Below, piece after piece: positions 41,573 through 48,621 of a DNA stretch of 48,621 bases. The position numbers and the translations under genes are program-made. Source of the stretch: a virus; the IMG/VR virus record IMGVR_UViG_3300040801_000306, positions 1 to 48,621 of that record; one strand, given 5' to 3'. Position 1 is the first letter of the stretch; each line of letters starts with the position of its first letter. Below the pieces are notes generated by a model. It was not told the DNA's origin, made no database searches, and saw nothing but the letters and a program-made list of their open reading frames with translations.

Positions 41573-41788
41573 ATGATGATTAATAAATTAAAAAAGTGGG
41601 AATTAAAAAAGAGTCTCCACAAAAAGCGCTGGTTATGGACTCCGTATGCGCTTGTTATGTTGCCCCTTTTGCCCGTATTTCACTTTATTGTTGCGCTATC
41701 GGAATATGACTGGCATAACCTTAATTATGATTATAAGGCAGCGCTTAAACTTCTTTTCCATTGGGTGGATAAGGAGCAGGGACAATGA
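41573..41788 (+). CDS. Small membrane protein
   Basis: A 71-residue protein with a basic N-terminus (MMINKLKKWELKKSLHKKRW) and one hydrophobic stretch (YALVMLPLLPVFHFIVALSE). AAGGAG precedes it. The function is unknown; four-base overlap with the next gene. Confidence 0.6.
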   Translation: MMINKLKKWELKKSLHKKRWLWTPYALVMLPLLPVFHFIVALSEYDWHNLNYDYKAALKLLFHWVDKEQGQ

Positions 41789-41976
41789 GTAAGAAGTGTA
41801 AATATCTCAGGACAATGTATCACTTTCAGTATGTTACTTCCTGTGGAAGTGAAGCTGAACACCCTGAGGATTGTGGAGATTGGGTTTATTGTCCTTATTG
41901 TGGGCGTAAGATTAAGTTCAAAAACAATGCTTCGCAATCCGAAGTAGACCATTGTTTAGAAGAGGCAGGGCAATGA
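41785..41976 (+). CDS. Small zinc-ribbon-like protein
   Basis: A 63-residue Cys-rich protein. CPYCGRKIKF is a zinc-knuckle half; other cysteines (KKCKY, TSCGS, EDCGDW) could complete the site. It starts and ends with ATGA overlaps. Regulatory or nucleic-acid contact is possible. Confidence 0.6.
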   Translation: MSKKCKYLRTMYHFQYVTSCGSEAEHPEDCGDWVYCPYCGRKIKFKNNASQSEVDHCLEEAGQ

Positions 41977-42128
41977 GTGACAAGAAGATTCCAAAGCATT
42001 GTAAAAACTGCGAGGCTTTGTGGACTAAAAGCGTAGTGCCTTGGTGTTGTGCTAAAGGCGACGAAGCAAAGAAATCTATAGGGCACTGTAAGCTTCATAA
42101 TTTAAAGAGGAGCAAGGGCAATGAGTGA
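41973..42128 (+). CDS. Small cysteine-rich protein
   Basis: A 51-residue protein with HCKNCEALW, PWCCAKG and HCKLH motifs, consistent with one bound metal. Overlaps of four and eight bases with its neighbours support translation. No family was recognised. Confidence 0.5.
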   Translation: MSDKKIPKHCKNCEALWTKSVVPWCCAKGDEAKKSIGHCKLHNLKRSKGNE

Positions 42129-42330
42129 CATAGTAAAGCGTATACGCCAGAGATTGGCGAGTGACCAATACATGAGCTCTGAGAATTATTTGTGCCTCAG
42201 TGATGCTGCCGAAACCATCCAGAAGCTAAGGGACGAGTTAAAAGACTATAAGGAGGAGGTTCATCAAGCTCTGGGCTGTACAGATGGGGACGATATAAGG
42301 GCACACTTAGGCTATTGGGAGAATAAATGA
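42121..42330 (+). CDS. Small helical protein before the polymerase
   Basis: A 69-residue helical protein (MSDIVKRIRQRLASDQYMSS, then SDAAETIQKLRDELKDYKEE, coiled-coil-like). Overlaps the DNA polymerase start by four bases (ATGA). A pattern with DAAETIQKLRDEL near the C-terminus is common in small phage proteins of unknown role. Confidence 0.6.
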   Translation: MSDIVKRIRQRLASDQYMSSENYLCLSDAAETIQKLRDELKDYKEEVHQALGCTDGDDIRAHLGYWENK

Positions 42331-44168
42331 ACAGATGTGTATTCGATATAGAAGCGAATGGTCTTCTCGATACCATTACAAGGGTCTGGTCTCTGGTAGT
42401 CAGAGACTTGCAGACAGGTGAGAAGTTCTCATATACACCAGACGAAATACAAACTGGTCTAAAGAAACTGGAGGAGTATGATGTACTTATCGGACATAAT
42501 ATTATTGGTTACGATTTGCCTGCTCTCGCTCGTACTATGGATTGGCATAAGTATGAATCTAAGAGAGTCGTTGATACTTTGGTTATTAGCCGTTATCTTT
42601 GGCCTGAGCGCCCTTGGGGCCATAGTCTTGAAGACTGGGGGGTACGTCTAGGTAACCCTAAGATTCACTTTGATCAGTGGGATCATTGGTCAGAGGAGAT
42701 GCAGACTTATTGTGAGCAGGATGTAGATGTCAACGTCGATATCCTTCACGCTCTTGAGAAAGAGTTTGGAGACATATTGACAGGGTTTGAAGTCTATCAA
42801 CCTAGCTTCGACTATAATGCTGTGGTAGATCGTAGCATCCTAACTGGAATGGAGTGTGAACACCATGTTCAACGTATTATCACAAGGCAAGAAATTAATG
42901 GCGTCGTGTTTAATGAGAGACGAGCCCGCTTCTATGTCTTTGAACTCGAAGCAAGAAAGCTCCAGCTCTACGCCAAGATTCGGCCTTACTTACAACTTGA
43001 GGTCATACGGTCGGGAAGTGTTCCTGTTAATAAACCCTTCCTCAAATCAGGTGACTATAGCAGTCAGGTCACGAAATGGTATCCTGAAGAGCAAGATAGA
43101 AGCAGAGTGGCAGGGCCATTTACTAGGGTCAACTTTGTACAACCTGATCTTGGAAGCCGTAACAAGCTCATTTGGCAGCTACTCAGATTGGGATGGGTTC
43201 CAGAAAACTTTACTAAGAAAGGAAATCCAAAACTTACCGTTGAGGGAGAGCCTTGCCCCAGTCTGCTCAAAATTGGGAGTGAAGTGGGCCAGTGGATTGC
43301 CGACTGGTACATCTATAACCACCGTCAGTCACAGATCAAGGGTTGGATACGGAGGGTTAGGATCGACGGTAGGCTCACAGCAGGGGCTATAACAATAGGT
43401 ACACCTACCTATAGATTCAGGCACAATGTAGTTGTGAATGTTCCCAAAGCTGCTTCCTATGTCCCGTTTGGTTATGAAATGCGTAGTCTGTTTACTGTGC
43501 CTCAGGGTAAGAGGATGGTAGGACATGATGCATCAGGGTTAGAGCTTAGAATGCTGGCAAACTACATCAATGACATAGTATTCACTAGAGAGGTGGTAGA
43601 CGGTGACATCCACACGAAAAACCAAAACGATGCTGGCCTTCCCACAAGGGACGATGCCAAAACTTTTATATACGCTTTCATCTATGGAGCAGGAAATCTC
43701 AAGATTGGAAGAATTATCGGGGGAGCTGAGCAAGACGGGGCTGCCATCAAGAGGAAATTTCTTAAGCAGAATCCGAAACTTGCAAGCCTTATCAAGTCAG
43801 TGCAGAAGGCTGCTGGCAGGGGCTACCTTGTTGGGCTCGATGGACGAAAGATACGACTTAGGAGAGACAAAGAAACAGGGGAAATCCAGACCCACAAAGC
43901 CCTCAACACGCTGTTGCAGTCAGGAGGGGCACTAGTAATGAAGTGGTCGATGATCTTCTTAGATCAGCTTCTCCGAGAGGCTGGGTTACACAGTAAGAAG
44001 GTTATTGATATGCACGATGAGGGCCAGAGTGAAGTCCCTACAGAGGAGGCTACAATCCATGCTGAGCTTGCTGTGGAATCTATCCGTATTGCTGGAAGGT
44101 ATCTTGACCTTAACTGTCCTCTGGATGGTGAGGCTAAGATTGGCCTGAATTGGGCACAAACCCACTAG
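42327..44168 (+). CDS. DNA polymerase, family A (T7 gp5-like)
   Basis: A 613-residue replicative polymerase with 3'-5' exonuclease. The exonuclease has FDIEANG (Asp7, Glu9), IGHNIIGYDLPAL and the late YCEQDVDVN. The polymerase has motif A GHDASGLELRML (Asp401), motif B RDDAKTFIYAFIYGAG and motif C MHDEGQSEV (His563, Asp564, Glu565). It is about 90 residues shorter than T7 gp5 (704), so part of the thumb/thioredoxin-binding region is probably reduced. The host may need to provide a different processivity factor. Confidence 0.95.
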   Translation: MNRCVFDIEANGLLDTITRVWSLVVRDLQTGEKFSYTPDEIQTGLKKLEEYDVLIGHNIIGYDLPALARTMDWHKYESKRVVDTLVISRYLWPERPWGHSLEDWGVRLGNPKIHFDQWDHWSEEMQTYCEQDVDVNVDILHALEKEFGDILTGFEVYQPSFDYNAVVDRSILTGMECEHHVQRIITRQEINGVVFNERRARFYVFELEARKLQLYAKIRPYLQLEVIRSGSVPVNKPFLKSGDYSSQVTKWYPEEQDRSRVAGPFTRVNFVQPDLGSRNKLIWQLLRLGWVPENFTKKGNPKLTVEGEPCPSLLKIGSEVGQWIADWYIYNHRQSQIKGWIRRVRIDGRLTAGAITIGTPTYRFRHNVVVNVPKAASYVPFGYEMRSLFTVPQGKRMVGHDASGLELRMLANYINDIVFTREVVDGDIHTKNQNDAGLPTRDDAKTFIYAFIYGAGNLKIGRIIGGAEQDGAAIKRKFLKQNPKLASLIKSVQKAAGRGYLVGLDGRKIRLRRDKETGEIQTHKALNTLLQSGGALVMKWSMIFLDQLLREAGLHSKKVIDMHDEGQSEVPTEEATIHAELAVESIRIAGRYLDLNCPLDGEAKIGLNWAQTH

Positions 44169-44193
44169 AGTAGGGATTTAGATTAAATTGGCG

Positions 44194-44199
44194 TATAAT
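44194..44199 (+). promoter_or_regulatory. Isolated TATAAT -10 upstream of the sigma gene
   Basis: A perfect TATAAT lies 21 bases before the sigma factor start, in the 51-base gap after the polymerase gene. No good -35 is present at 16-18 bases. It may be a weak or activator-dependent promoter giving the sigma gene its own timing. Confidence 0.3.
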
Positions 44200-44219
44200 A
44201 ACAAATACAAAGGTTATTT

Positions 44220-44963
44220 ATGATTAATAATGAGTTTGTAATTAAATATGAAAACTTAATACGTTCTAATATCTATAGTATGAATATTAGAGATAAGGAT
44301 ACTGTAGATAATTTGTTCGCTGATGTAATAATCAAACTACTTGAGAATGTAGATAAGTTCGACCCAGAACAGGGTGCTGCATCTACATGGGTAGTAACCG
44401 TTACACGACGAAAGGTCATGGATTATATTCGTGACATTAAACGATCTGAGGATGTAATGGATAGTCCGAGGGTGTCTGTCGATGATAAGGTTCCGGGTTC
44501 TACTGTAGCCATTGTCGATAACATCCCAGATGAACAACCTTCTGAAGCATATAAGCAACGAAGGTTGGAAGAGTTTCTGTTCTTGATCTCTGACCTACCA
44601 AGGGTCTGGCAGCAAATATTAAAGCTGCGGCTGGTGTATGGTCACTCTTTGAAAGAGATATCTGATATGCTTGACCTTAAGTATAAGGCAGTAGACAACG
44701 CCCATACTAAGGCTATCAAGCGTCTCAAGAACAGAGTAAGGGTTGAACGTGAACCACGGTGGCATTATGGGCAGGGAGTGACTCTTCAGGATATGTATAA
44801 TCCGCTTCCCCCAATCTACAAGTTCCCGTTCAAATTAAGAGTAGTCGAGGGCAAGACTTGGCAACAAGTCCAGCAATTGATTGACCTTCCGATTCATGTT
44901 CTTGAGGCTCGGGTCAATGTTGCCCGTGATATGATCTTCAAGAAATGGAATGTAGAGGTATGA
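44220..44963 (+). CDS. Phage sigma factor, ECF-like, with repeated region-4-like segment
   Basis: A 247-residue sigma70-family protein. Region 2 covers about residues 8-75 (NLFADVIIKLLENVDKFDPE, then STWVVTVTRRKVMDYIRDI). Region 4 covers about 118-172 (LPRVWQQILKLRLVYGHSLK and DLKYKAVDNAHTKAIKRL). Regions 1, 3 and a full region 2.4 extension are absent, as in ECF factors. Residues 206-242 align without gaps to 136-172 and look like a second region-4-type helix-turn-helix. It should redirect host RNA polymerase to phage genes, most likely the leftward late block, since the phage has no polymerase of its own. Confidence 0.85.
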   Translation: MINNEFVIKYENLIRSNIYSMNIRDKDTVDNLFADVIIKLLENVDKFDPEQGAASTWVVTVTRRKVMDYIRDIKRSEDVMDSPRVSVDDKVPGSTVAIVDNIPDEQPSEAYKQRRLEEFLFLISDLPRVWQQILKLRLVYGHSLKEISDMLDLKYKAVDNAHTKAIKRLKNRVRVEREPRWHYGQGVTLQDMYNPLPPIYKFPFKLRVVEGKTWQQVQQLIDLPIHVLEARVNVARDMIFKKWNVEV

Positions 44964-45109
44964 TGACAGATGATGAAATGAAGCAAGTACTGGGGTATGT
45001 ACCCACCTTCGAGATTGATGATGAAGAGTGGGAGAAAATGAAAGCAAGAAATGAAGCGTCACTTGAGAAAGAAAACAAACAGGAGAATGTAAATGACTCT
45101 AATCCTTAA
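44960..45109 (+). CDS. Small acidic protein between sigma factor and SSB
   Basis: A 49-residue acidic protein (MMTDDEMKQVLGYVPTFEID, then EEWEKMKARNEASLEKE). Four-base overlap with the sigma gene and 17-base overlap with the SSB gene. It could modulate the sigma factor (as small anti-sigma factors do), but this rests on position and size alone. Confidence 0.5.
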   Translation: MMTDDEMKQVLGYVPTFEIDDEEWEKMKARNEASLEKENKQENVNDSNP

Positions 45110-45707
45110 AGATGTAAAAAGTCCACGTAAAGATTATGGTCGTCTTGAAGACGGCACGTACCCTGCTCGTATTGTACAGGTAGTGGATTTCGGTATTCAG
45201 AAGCAGACTGATTGGCAGACTGGTGAAGAGACTGATCCAAAACCACGACTTATGATTACTTGGGAAGTTCCGGGTGAGACTATTACCATCGAAGATAAAG
45301 AAGGTAACTCAGAGGAACGTCCACGTTGGCAGGGTCGTGAGTACACTATCTCAAGCTTTGAACAGGCTGGTCTGATGAAGCTTGTAAGTGCTCTGAAACC
45401 TGACCTTGAGAGCTTTGATGAGCTACTGAACCTCCCATGTATGATTCAGGTTGGTTCTACCTCCGGTGGCAAAGCTAAGATTACTTCAGTCATGTCAATG
45501 CCTAAGGGTGTGCCAGTAGGTGATCTGGCTAACGAGCCCACCATGTTCGACTTCGATAACCCCAACCGAGAGTTGTTCGAGAGCCTTCCAAACTGGCAGC
45601 AGGAGAAGATCAAGTCTGCACTAAACTATGACGGTTTCGCAGATACTTGGACTAAGGAAGCGGTTGAGTCTAGTGACGATGATGAGGGCGAAGACGTTCC
45701 CTTCTAG
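45093..45707 (+). CDS. Single-stranded DNA-binding protein
   Basis: A 204-residue protein with an OB-like beta-rich core (DGTYPARIVQVVDFG, KPRLMITWEVPGETI) and the diagnostic acidic C-terminal tail with a terminal aromatic (SSDDDEGEDVPF). Such tails contact polymerase and helicase in T7 gp2.5-like proteins. Placement between polymerase/sigma and exonuclease genes supports it. Its upstream gene overlaps by 17 bases. Confidence 0.82.
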   Translation: MTLILKDVKSPRKDYGRLEDGTYPARIVQVVDFGIQKQTDWQTGEETDPKPRLMITWEVPGETITIEDKEGNSEERPRWQGREYTISSFEQAGLMKLVSALKPDLESFDELLNLPCMIQVGSTSGGKAKITSVMSMPKGVPVGDLANEPTMFDFDNPNRELFESLPNWQQEKIKSALNYDGFADTWTKEAVESSDDDEGEDVPF

Positions 45708-45721
45708 TCACTGACAGGCTA

Positions 45722-45745
45722 TGGGGAGAGCCTCAAATCTCCCCA
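45722..45745 (+). other. Perfect eight-pair hairpin after the SSB gene
   Basis: TGGGGAGA (45722-45729) and TCTCCCCA (45738-45745) form a perfect stem with an eight-base loop. There is no T run, so it is more likely a 3'-end stabiliser or RNase III site than a full terminator. Confidence 0.65.
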
Positions 45746-45777
45746 ACCAATTCATAATAATTATAAGGTAATAAAAC

Positions 45778-46032
45778 ATGAGCAATACTAAATTCCCTGA
45801 AACAGAGAACTACGTAATTGTAACTGGTGTCAAAGATGTAGACGGCTTTGATGTTTATGGTATTCAAAACAAACAGACTGGTGTGATCGAGTACCGAGAC
45901 CATCTGTATCCACGTATTGTTGTAGCAATTGGTGACCTTCAGGATCGTTACGATGAAATCCTAAATGCTCCACAGGAAGCAGAGAATGTTGTTACTCTAT
46001 CAGCAGTCCCAAACGGAGAATCTGTACAGTAA
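45778..46032 (+). CDS. Hypothetical small protein
   Basis: An 84-residue protein with a compact beta-rich part (NYVIVTGVKDVDGFDVYGIQ) and a polar tail. The stop overlaps the exonuclease start (TAATG). Its function is unknown; a replication accessory role is possible from location. Confidence 0.7.
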   Translation: MSNTKFPETENYVIVTGVKDVDGFDVYGIQNKQTGVIEYRDHLYPRIVVAIGDLQDRYDEILNAPQEAENVVTLSAVPNGESVQ

Positions 46033-46877
46033 TGGAATTTAATGAGATAGGTATAGATGGAGACATCATCCTATACTCAGTAGGGTTTGCGACACAGAGA
46101 AACATTTATATCTTATCAGAGGCGGGACAGCAAGATCGTCCCGTCCTCACCTCTACTGACAAACGGTTGGTGAATAAGTATATTGATCTGATGGATGATT
46201 ACCATCTTGAGACATATACATATGTTCAGGCTCCATTGTCAGCATATATTACCGCTGACTCAATCATTAGAAGCTACAAGGAAAAATATAAAACTGATAA
46301 CATTAAAGTATTCTTAACAGGCAAGACTAATTTCCGTCTCGATGTTGCTACAATACTTCCGTATAAGGGCAACAGAGATGACGAGAAACCACATAACTAC
46401 GCAAAGCTGAAACAGTATCTGATCAAGAAACACAAAGCTATTGTGGTAGAGGGAGAGGAGGCTGATGACGCGCTATCAAAAATGCTTGTTCGTAATCCGA
46501 AAGCACTTCTGGTCAGTGATGATAAAGATTTACTTAACACCGCTGGTTGGCACCTTCGTCCGAGGAAGGGAGATAAACCATTTTATGTTTCTCCTGAAGA
46601 AGCGGATAAGAACTTTTATAAACAACTCTTAACAGGAGATAAGTCAGTTGATAATATACCCGGTCTGAAAGGGATTGGGCCAGCCAAGGCTGAGAAGCTC
46701 TTAGCTGACTGTACTACTGTGGAAGAGATGGAGTGTGTCATTGGTAACTTGTACGCTAAGTATTACAATGACCCAGAAGCTGCGATGATCGAGGTAGGTC
46801 GACTACTCTGGATGCGTAGACAAGACAATGAAATGTGGTATCCAAAATGTTTAGGAGGATGTAAATATGTCGTTTGA
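46032..46877 (+). CDS. 5'-3' exonuclease (FEN/PIN-like, T7 gp6-like role)
   Basis: A 281-residue nuclease. Acidic metal ligands appear in GIDGDIILY (Asp9, Asp11), VEGEEADDALSKM and LLVSDDKDLL. The H3TH DNA-binding motif follows in GDKSVDNIPGLKGIGPAKA with AEKLL. In T7-like phages such an enzyme removes RNA primers and degrades host DNA. It overlaps the next gene by 11 bases. Confidence 0.88.
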   Translation: MEFNEIGIDGDIILYSVGFATQRNIYILSEAGQQDRPVLTSTDKRLVNKYIDLMDDYHLETYTYVQAPLSAYITADSIIRSYKEKYKTDNIKVFLTGKTNFRLDVATILPYKGNRDDEKPHNYAKLKQYLIKKHKAIVVEGEEADDALSKMLVRNPKALLVSDDKDLLNTAGWHLRPRKGDKPFYVSPEEADKNFYKQLLTGDKSVDNIPGLKGIGPAKAEKLLADCTTVEEMECVIGNLYAKYYNDPEAAMIEVGRLLWMRRQDNEMWYPKCLGGCKYVV

Positions 46878-47109
46878 TCTAACAAAGGCACTTGAAAAGA
46901 AACTAGTGGACTCGGCTCTGAAAGAGCTAGATACCGAAGCGGTTAAGAAAGAAGTAGCCACAGCGGTTGAAGCTTATTTTAAGTCTGAGATATTCCACGA
47001 CATGATTGCTGAGGCTCTCTCAGAAGATGGTGTTGGTTGGGACTTGGGTGTTGCAATAGGTAGGCAGATTTCTAAATCAATGAAAGGTATGAAGGTGACC
47101 CTTGGCTAA
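46867..47109 (+). CDS. Hypothetical small protein
   Basis: An 80-residue helical protein (MSFDLTKALEKKLVDSALKE, then EAVKKEVATAVEAYFKS). A GGAGG site precedes it. It lies between the exonuclease and HNH genes and overlaps both. No family was recognised. Confidence 0.65.
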   Translation: MSFDLTKALEKKLVDSALKELDTEAVKKEVATAVEAYFKSEIFHDMIAEALSEDGVGWDLGVAIGRQISKSMKGMKVTLG

Positions 47110-47527
47110 GAAAACTCCACCCTGTCCTGAGTACCCAGAGTGGACTACAGCTAAATACTTTTCACTAATTCGTACTGGTCTAAGGGGAGCCTTCTCACGT
47201 TGGCCCCCTAAGCACGAAGCTCTTAAAGCAGTTAAAGAGGTCGTACCAGTAATGGATGGTGAGGAGCAAGCACGTTATAAGACTGGACAACGAGCAGGCC
47301 AGCTAAAGTACACAACGAGATACCGTTGCGCTGCCTGTGACAACTTGTTTCCAATAAAGGAAGTCGAGACAGACCACATAGTTCCGGCTGGTTCGTTAAA
47401 GACTTATGACGACGTAGTACCATTTATTCAACGAGTCCTGTGCCCAGTAGAGGGTCTACAGGTTCTGTGTAAAACTTGTCACAGAGAGAAAACTAATGCC
47501 GAAAGACGTAAAAACAAAACCACGTAA
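47102..47527 (+). CDS. HNH endonuclease
   Basis: A 141-residue nuclease starting with TTG at 47102. Two zinc cysteine pairs frame the HNH core: CAACDNLFP, then EVETDHIVPAG (catalytic His), and LQVLCKTCHREKTNAE (second His, CxxC). The order matches phage enzymes that replace the T7 gp3 Holliday-junction resolvase in related genomes. Its 3' end overlaps the next gene by 32 bases. Confidence 0.85.
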   Translation: MAKKTPPCPEYPEWTTAKYFSLIRTGLRGAFSRWPPKHEALKAVKEVVPVMDGEEQARYKTGQRAGQLKYTTRYRCAACDNLFPIKEVETDHIVPAGSLKTYDDVVPFIQRVLCPVEGLQVLCKTCHREKTNAERRKNKTT

Positions 47528-48326
47528 TACATTGGGGCGTAAGACCATTGAGCACATTGTAGTACCAGATGCTCAGGTCACACCTGATACATCCACGGAG
47601 CACCTACGCCATGCTGGAGAATATATTGCTACACATCAGCCAGATGTCCTTGTCTGCATTGGTGACTTCGCTGATATGCATAGCCTTAGTTCTTATGATC
47701 GTGGTAAGAAGGGCTTCGAGGGGCGACGTTACAGCGATGACGTTAAGGCTGCAAAGCGAGCGATGTCGGTACTCCTTGCTCCCATGCAAGAGTTACAGAA
47801 ACGACAACGTAAGAATAAGCAGAGGGTATACAAACCACGGATGATCATGACCCTTGGGAATCATGAGAACCGTATTAACAGGGCAGTTAGCAATGATGCG
47901 ATACTCGACGGTACGATATCAACTGACGATCTCGGATACAAAGAAGCAGGTTGGGAGGTATACGATTTCCTCGAAGCAATTGAAGTTGATGGGGTTACCT
48001 ACTCCCACTTCTTCCCGCGATCTGGCAATGGGCGTGTTTTGCAGTCTACTCGTGGGGCACCTACAGCAAGAACTCAGGGTCAACGAGAGATGCGCTCTTG
48101 TACTTCTGGACATCTTCAAGGGTTGGATTTCGATGTACACCAGCTCGGGAATCGACGGATTTACAATATCATTGCCGGATCATGTTATACCCATGAAGAG
48201 GATTACCTCACTCCTCAAGGCACGCAATATTGGAGAGGAATTATACATAAGTTCGACGTTGGTGAGGGGATGTACGATCCACTGTTCGTATCCCTTGACT
48301 ACCTAAAACGGAGGTATGGTAAATGA
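47496..48326 (+). CDS. Calcineurin-like metallophosphoesterase
   Basis: A 276-residue phosphoesterase. Motifs in order: VVPDAQV (Asp25, with Gln27 where His is usual), GDFADMHS (Asp57, Asp60), GNHENR (121-126) and GHLQG (206 onward). The substrate is unknown; the neighbourhood (exonuclease, HNH, MazG, reductase) suggests DNA end or nucleotide processing. It is coupled to the MazG-like gene by an ATGA overlap. Confidence 0.85.
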   Translation: MPKDVKTKPRNTLGRKTIEHIVVPDAQVTPDTSTEHLRHAGEYIATHQPDVLVCIGDFADMHSLSSYDRGKKGFEGRRYSDDVKAAKRAMSVLLAPMQELQKRQRKNKQRVYKPRMIMTLGNHENRINRAVSNDAILDGTISTDDLGYKEAGWEVYDFLEAIEVDGVTYSHFFPRSGNGRVLQSTRGAPTARTQGQREMRSCTSGHLQGLDFDVHQLGNRRIYNIIAGSCYTHEEDYLTPQGTQYWRGIIHKFDVGEGMYDPLFVSLDYLKRRYGK

Positions 48327-48621
48327 GTTTTGAATCACTTAATAAAGCAGTAGTTGAATGGGGTAGGGAACGTGGTATTCTTGAATATAGTACACCGACT
48401 GGGCAGTTCCTTAAAGGTGTTAGTGAAACGGGTGAACTGGCGGATGCATTGGCGAAGGGAGACCGAGCTGCTGTTATCGACGCTCTTGGTGATGAGCTTG
48501 TTACTCGTATACTATTGGCTGAGCTTCTCGATCTTGATCTGGTTGGCTGCCTTGCTGAAGCCTACAATGTGATCTCTTCCCGCAAAGGTAAGATGGTTGG
48601 GGAGGTGTTTGTTAAAGATGA
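48323..48621 (+). CDS. MazG-like nucleotide pyrophosphohydrolase (continues at base 1)
   Basis: Ninety-nine complete codons plus two bases of a 100-residue protein. Joined to base 1 it ends in Glu and TGA at bases 2-4, giving ...FVKDE. The MazG helices are visible: EWGRERGILEYSTPTGQFLK, then SETGELADAL and DALGDELVTRILLAELL, with an ExxE...DE metal arrangement. It should hydrolyse NTPs or dNTPs to monophosphates. Its stop overlaps the start of the gene at base 1 (ATGA) in the closed molecule. It is cut only by the way the window is written. Confidence 0.8.
   Translation, partial: MSFESLNKAVVEWGRERGILEYSTPTGQFLKGVSETGELADALAKGDRAAVIDALGDELVTRILLAELLDLDLVGCLAEAYNVISSRKGKMVGEVFVKD

Noticed and set aside
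42856-43392. A 178-codon frame within the DNA polymerase gene
   Set aside because: Same strand, different frame, inside the region encoding the link between exonuclease and polymerase; no start signal and no recognisable protein.
1-48621. Temperate phage or prophage
   Set aside because: No integrase, excisionase, repressor, partition genes or attachment-type repeats were found; gene content is fully lytic.

Overview
This window looks like a complete double-stranded DNA genome of a lytic, podovirus-type phage, written as a linear string from a circular or circularly permuted molecule. The first base is the A of a start codon. The gene running off the right end closes perfectly onto the left end: the last two bases plus base 1 make a GAA codon and bases 2-4 a TGA stop. 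No integrase, repressor, tRNA gene, CRISPR array or insertion sequence was seen. The virion set is T7-like: portal, scaffold, HK97-fold capsid, two tail tubular proteins and internal virion proteins. There is no single-subunit phage RNA polymerase; instead the phage carries a small sigma factor. That combination (T7-like virion, no own polymerase) recalls the VpV262/Zobellviridae-type phages. The sigma factor together with an amidoligase gene set recalls phiEco32-type phages. Host is inferred to be a Gram-negative, probably gammaproteobacterial cell; nothing in the sequence fixes the species.

Layout: two opposed transcription blocks diverge from a 1.4 kb non-coding control region (28670-30104). 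Leftward (minus strand, 28669 down to 3367) lies the late block, in transcription order: tail fibre, beta-propeller receptor-binding candidate, membrane-anchored coiled coil, M15 endolysin, two paralogous SPRY-domain proteins, holin, small and large terminase, portal, HNH-like protein, scaffold, major capsid protein, decoration candidate, a strong UUCG-loop terminator, head-fibre-like protein, tail tubular A, a small protein, tail tubular B, and four internal virion proteins ending in one with a zincin (LPD23-like) domain. Rightward (plus strand, 30105 to 48621, then through the closure to 1-3422) lie the early and middle genes.

The rightward block starts with small host-takeover-type genes, including four tiny membrane proteins. 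Next comes a compact amide-bond-forming cluster (32984-39161): an unknown protein, a COOH-NH2 ligase, an unknown protein, an amidoligase, a class II glutamine amidotransferase, an ATP-grasp ligase and a gamma-glutamylcyclotransferase-like protein. Replication follows: primase-helicase, family A DNA polymerase, sigma factor, ssDNA-binding protein, FEN-type exonuclease, HNH nuclease. The block ends with nucleotide-pool genes: metallophosphoesterase, MazG-like protein, dATP/dGTP pyrophosphohydrolase-like protein, and class I ribonucleotide reductase NrdA/NrdB.

The control region holds an almost pure A/T tract (candidate origin), a G-quadruplex motif, a near-consensus Fur-box palindrome, about six tandem sigma70-like promoters pointing rightward, and a long structured untranslated leader. 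A hairpin followed by a T run sits in the leader of the late block and could be an attenuator. The most interesting parts for follow-up are the amidoligase cluster, the sigma factor with an apparent second region-4-like helix-turn-helix, and the control region.
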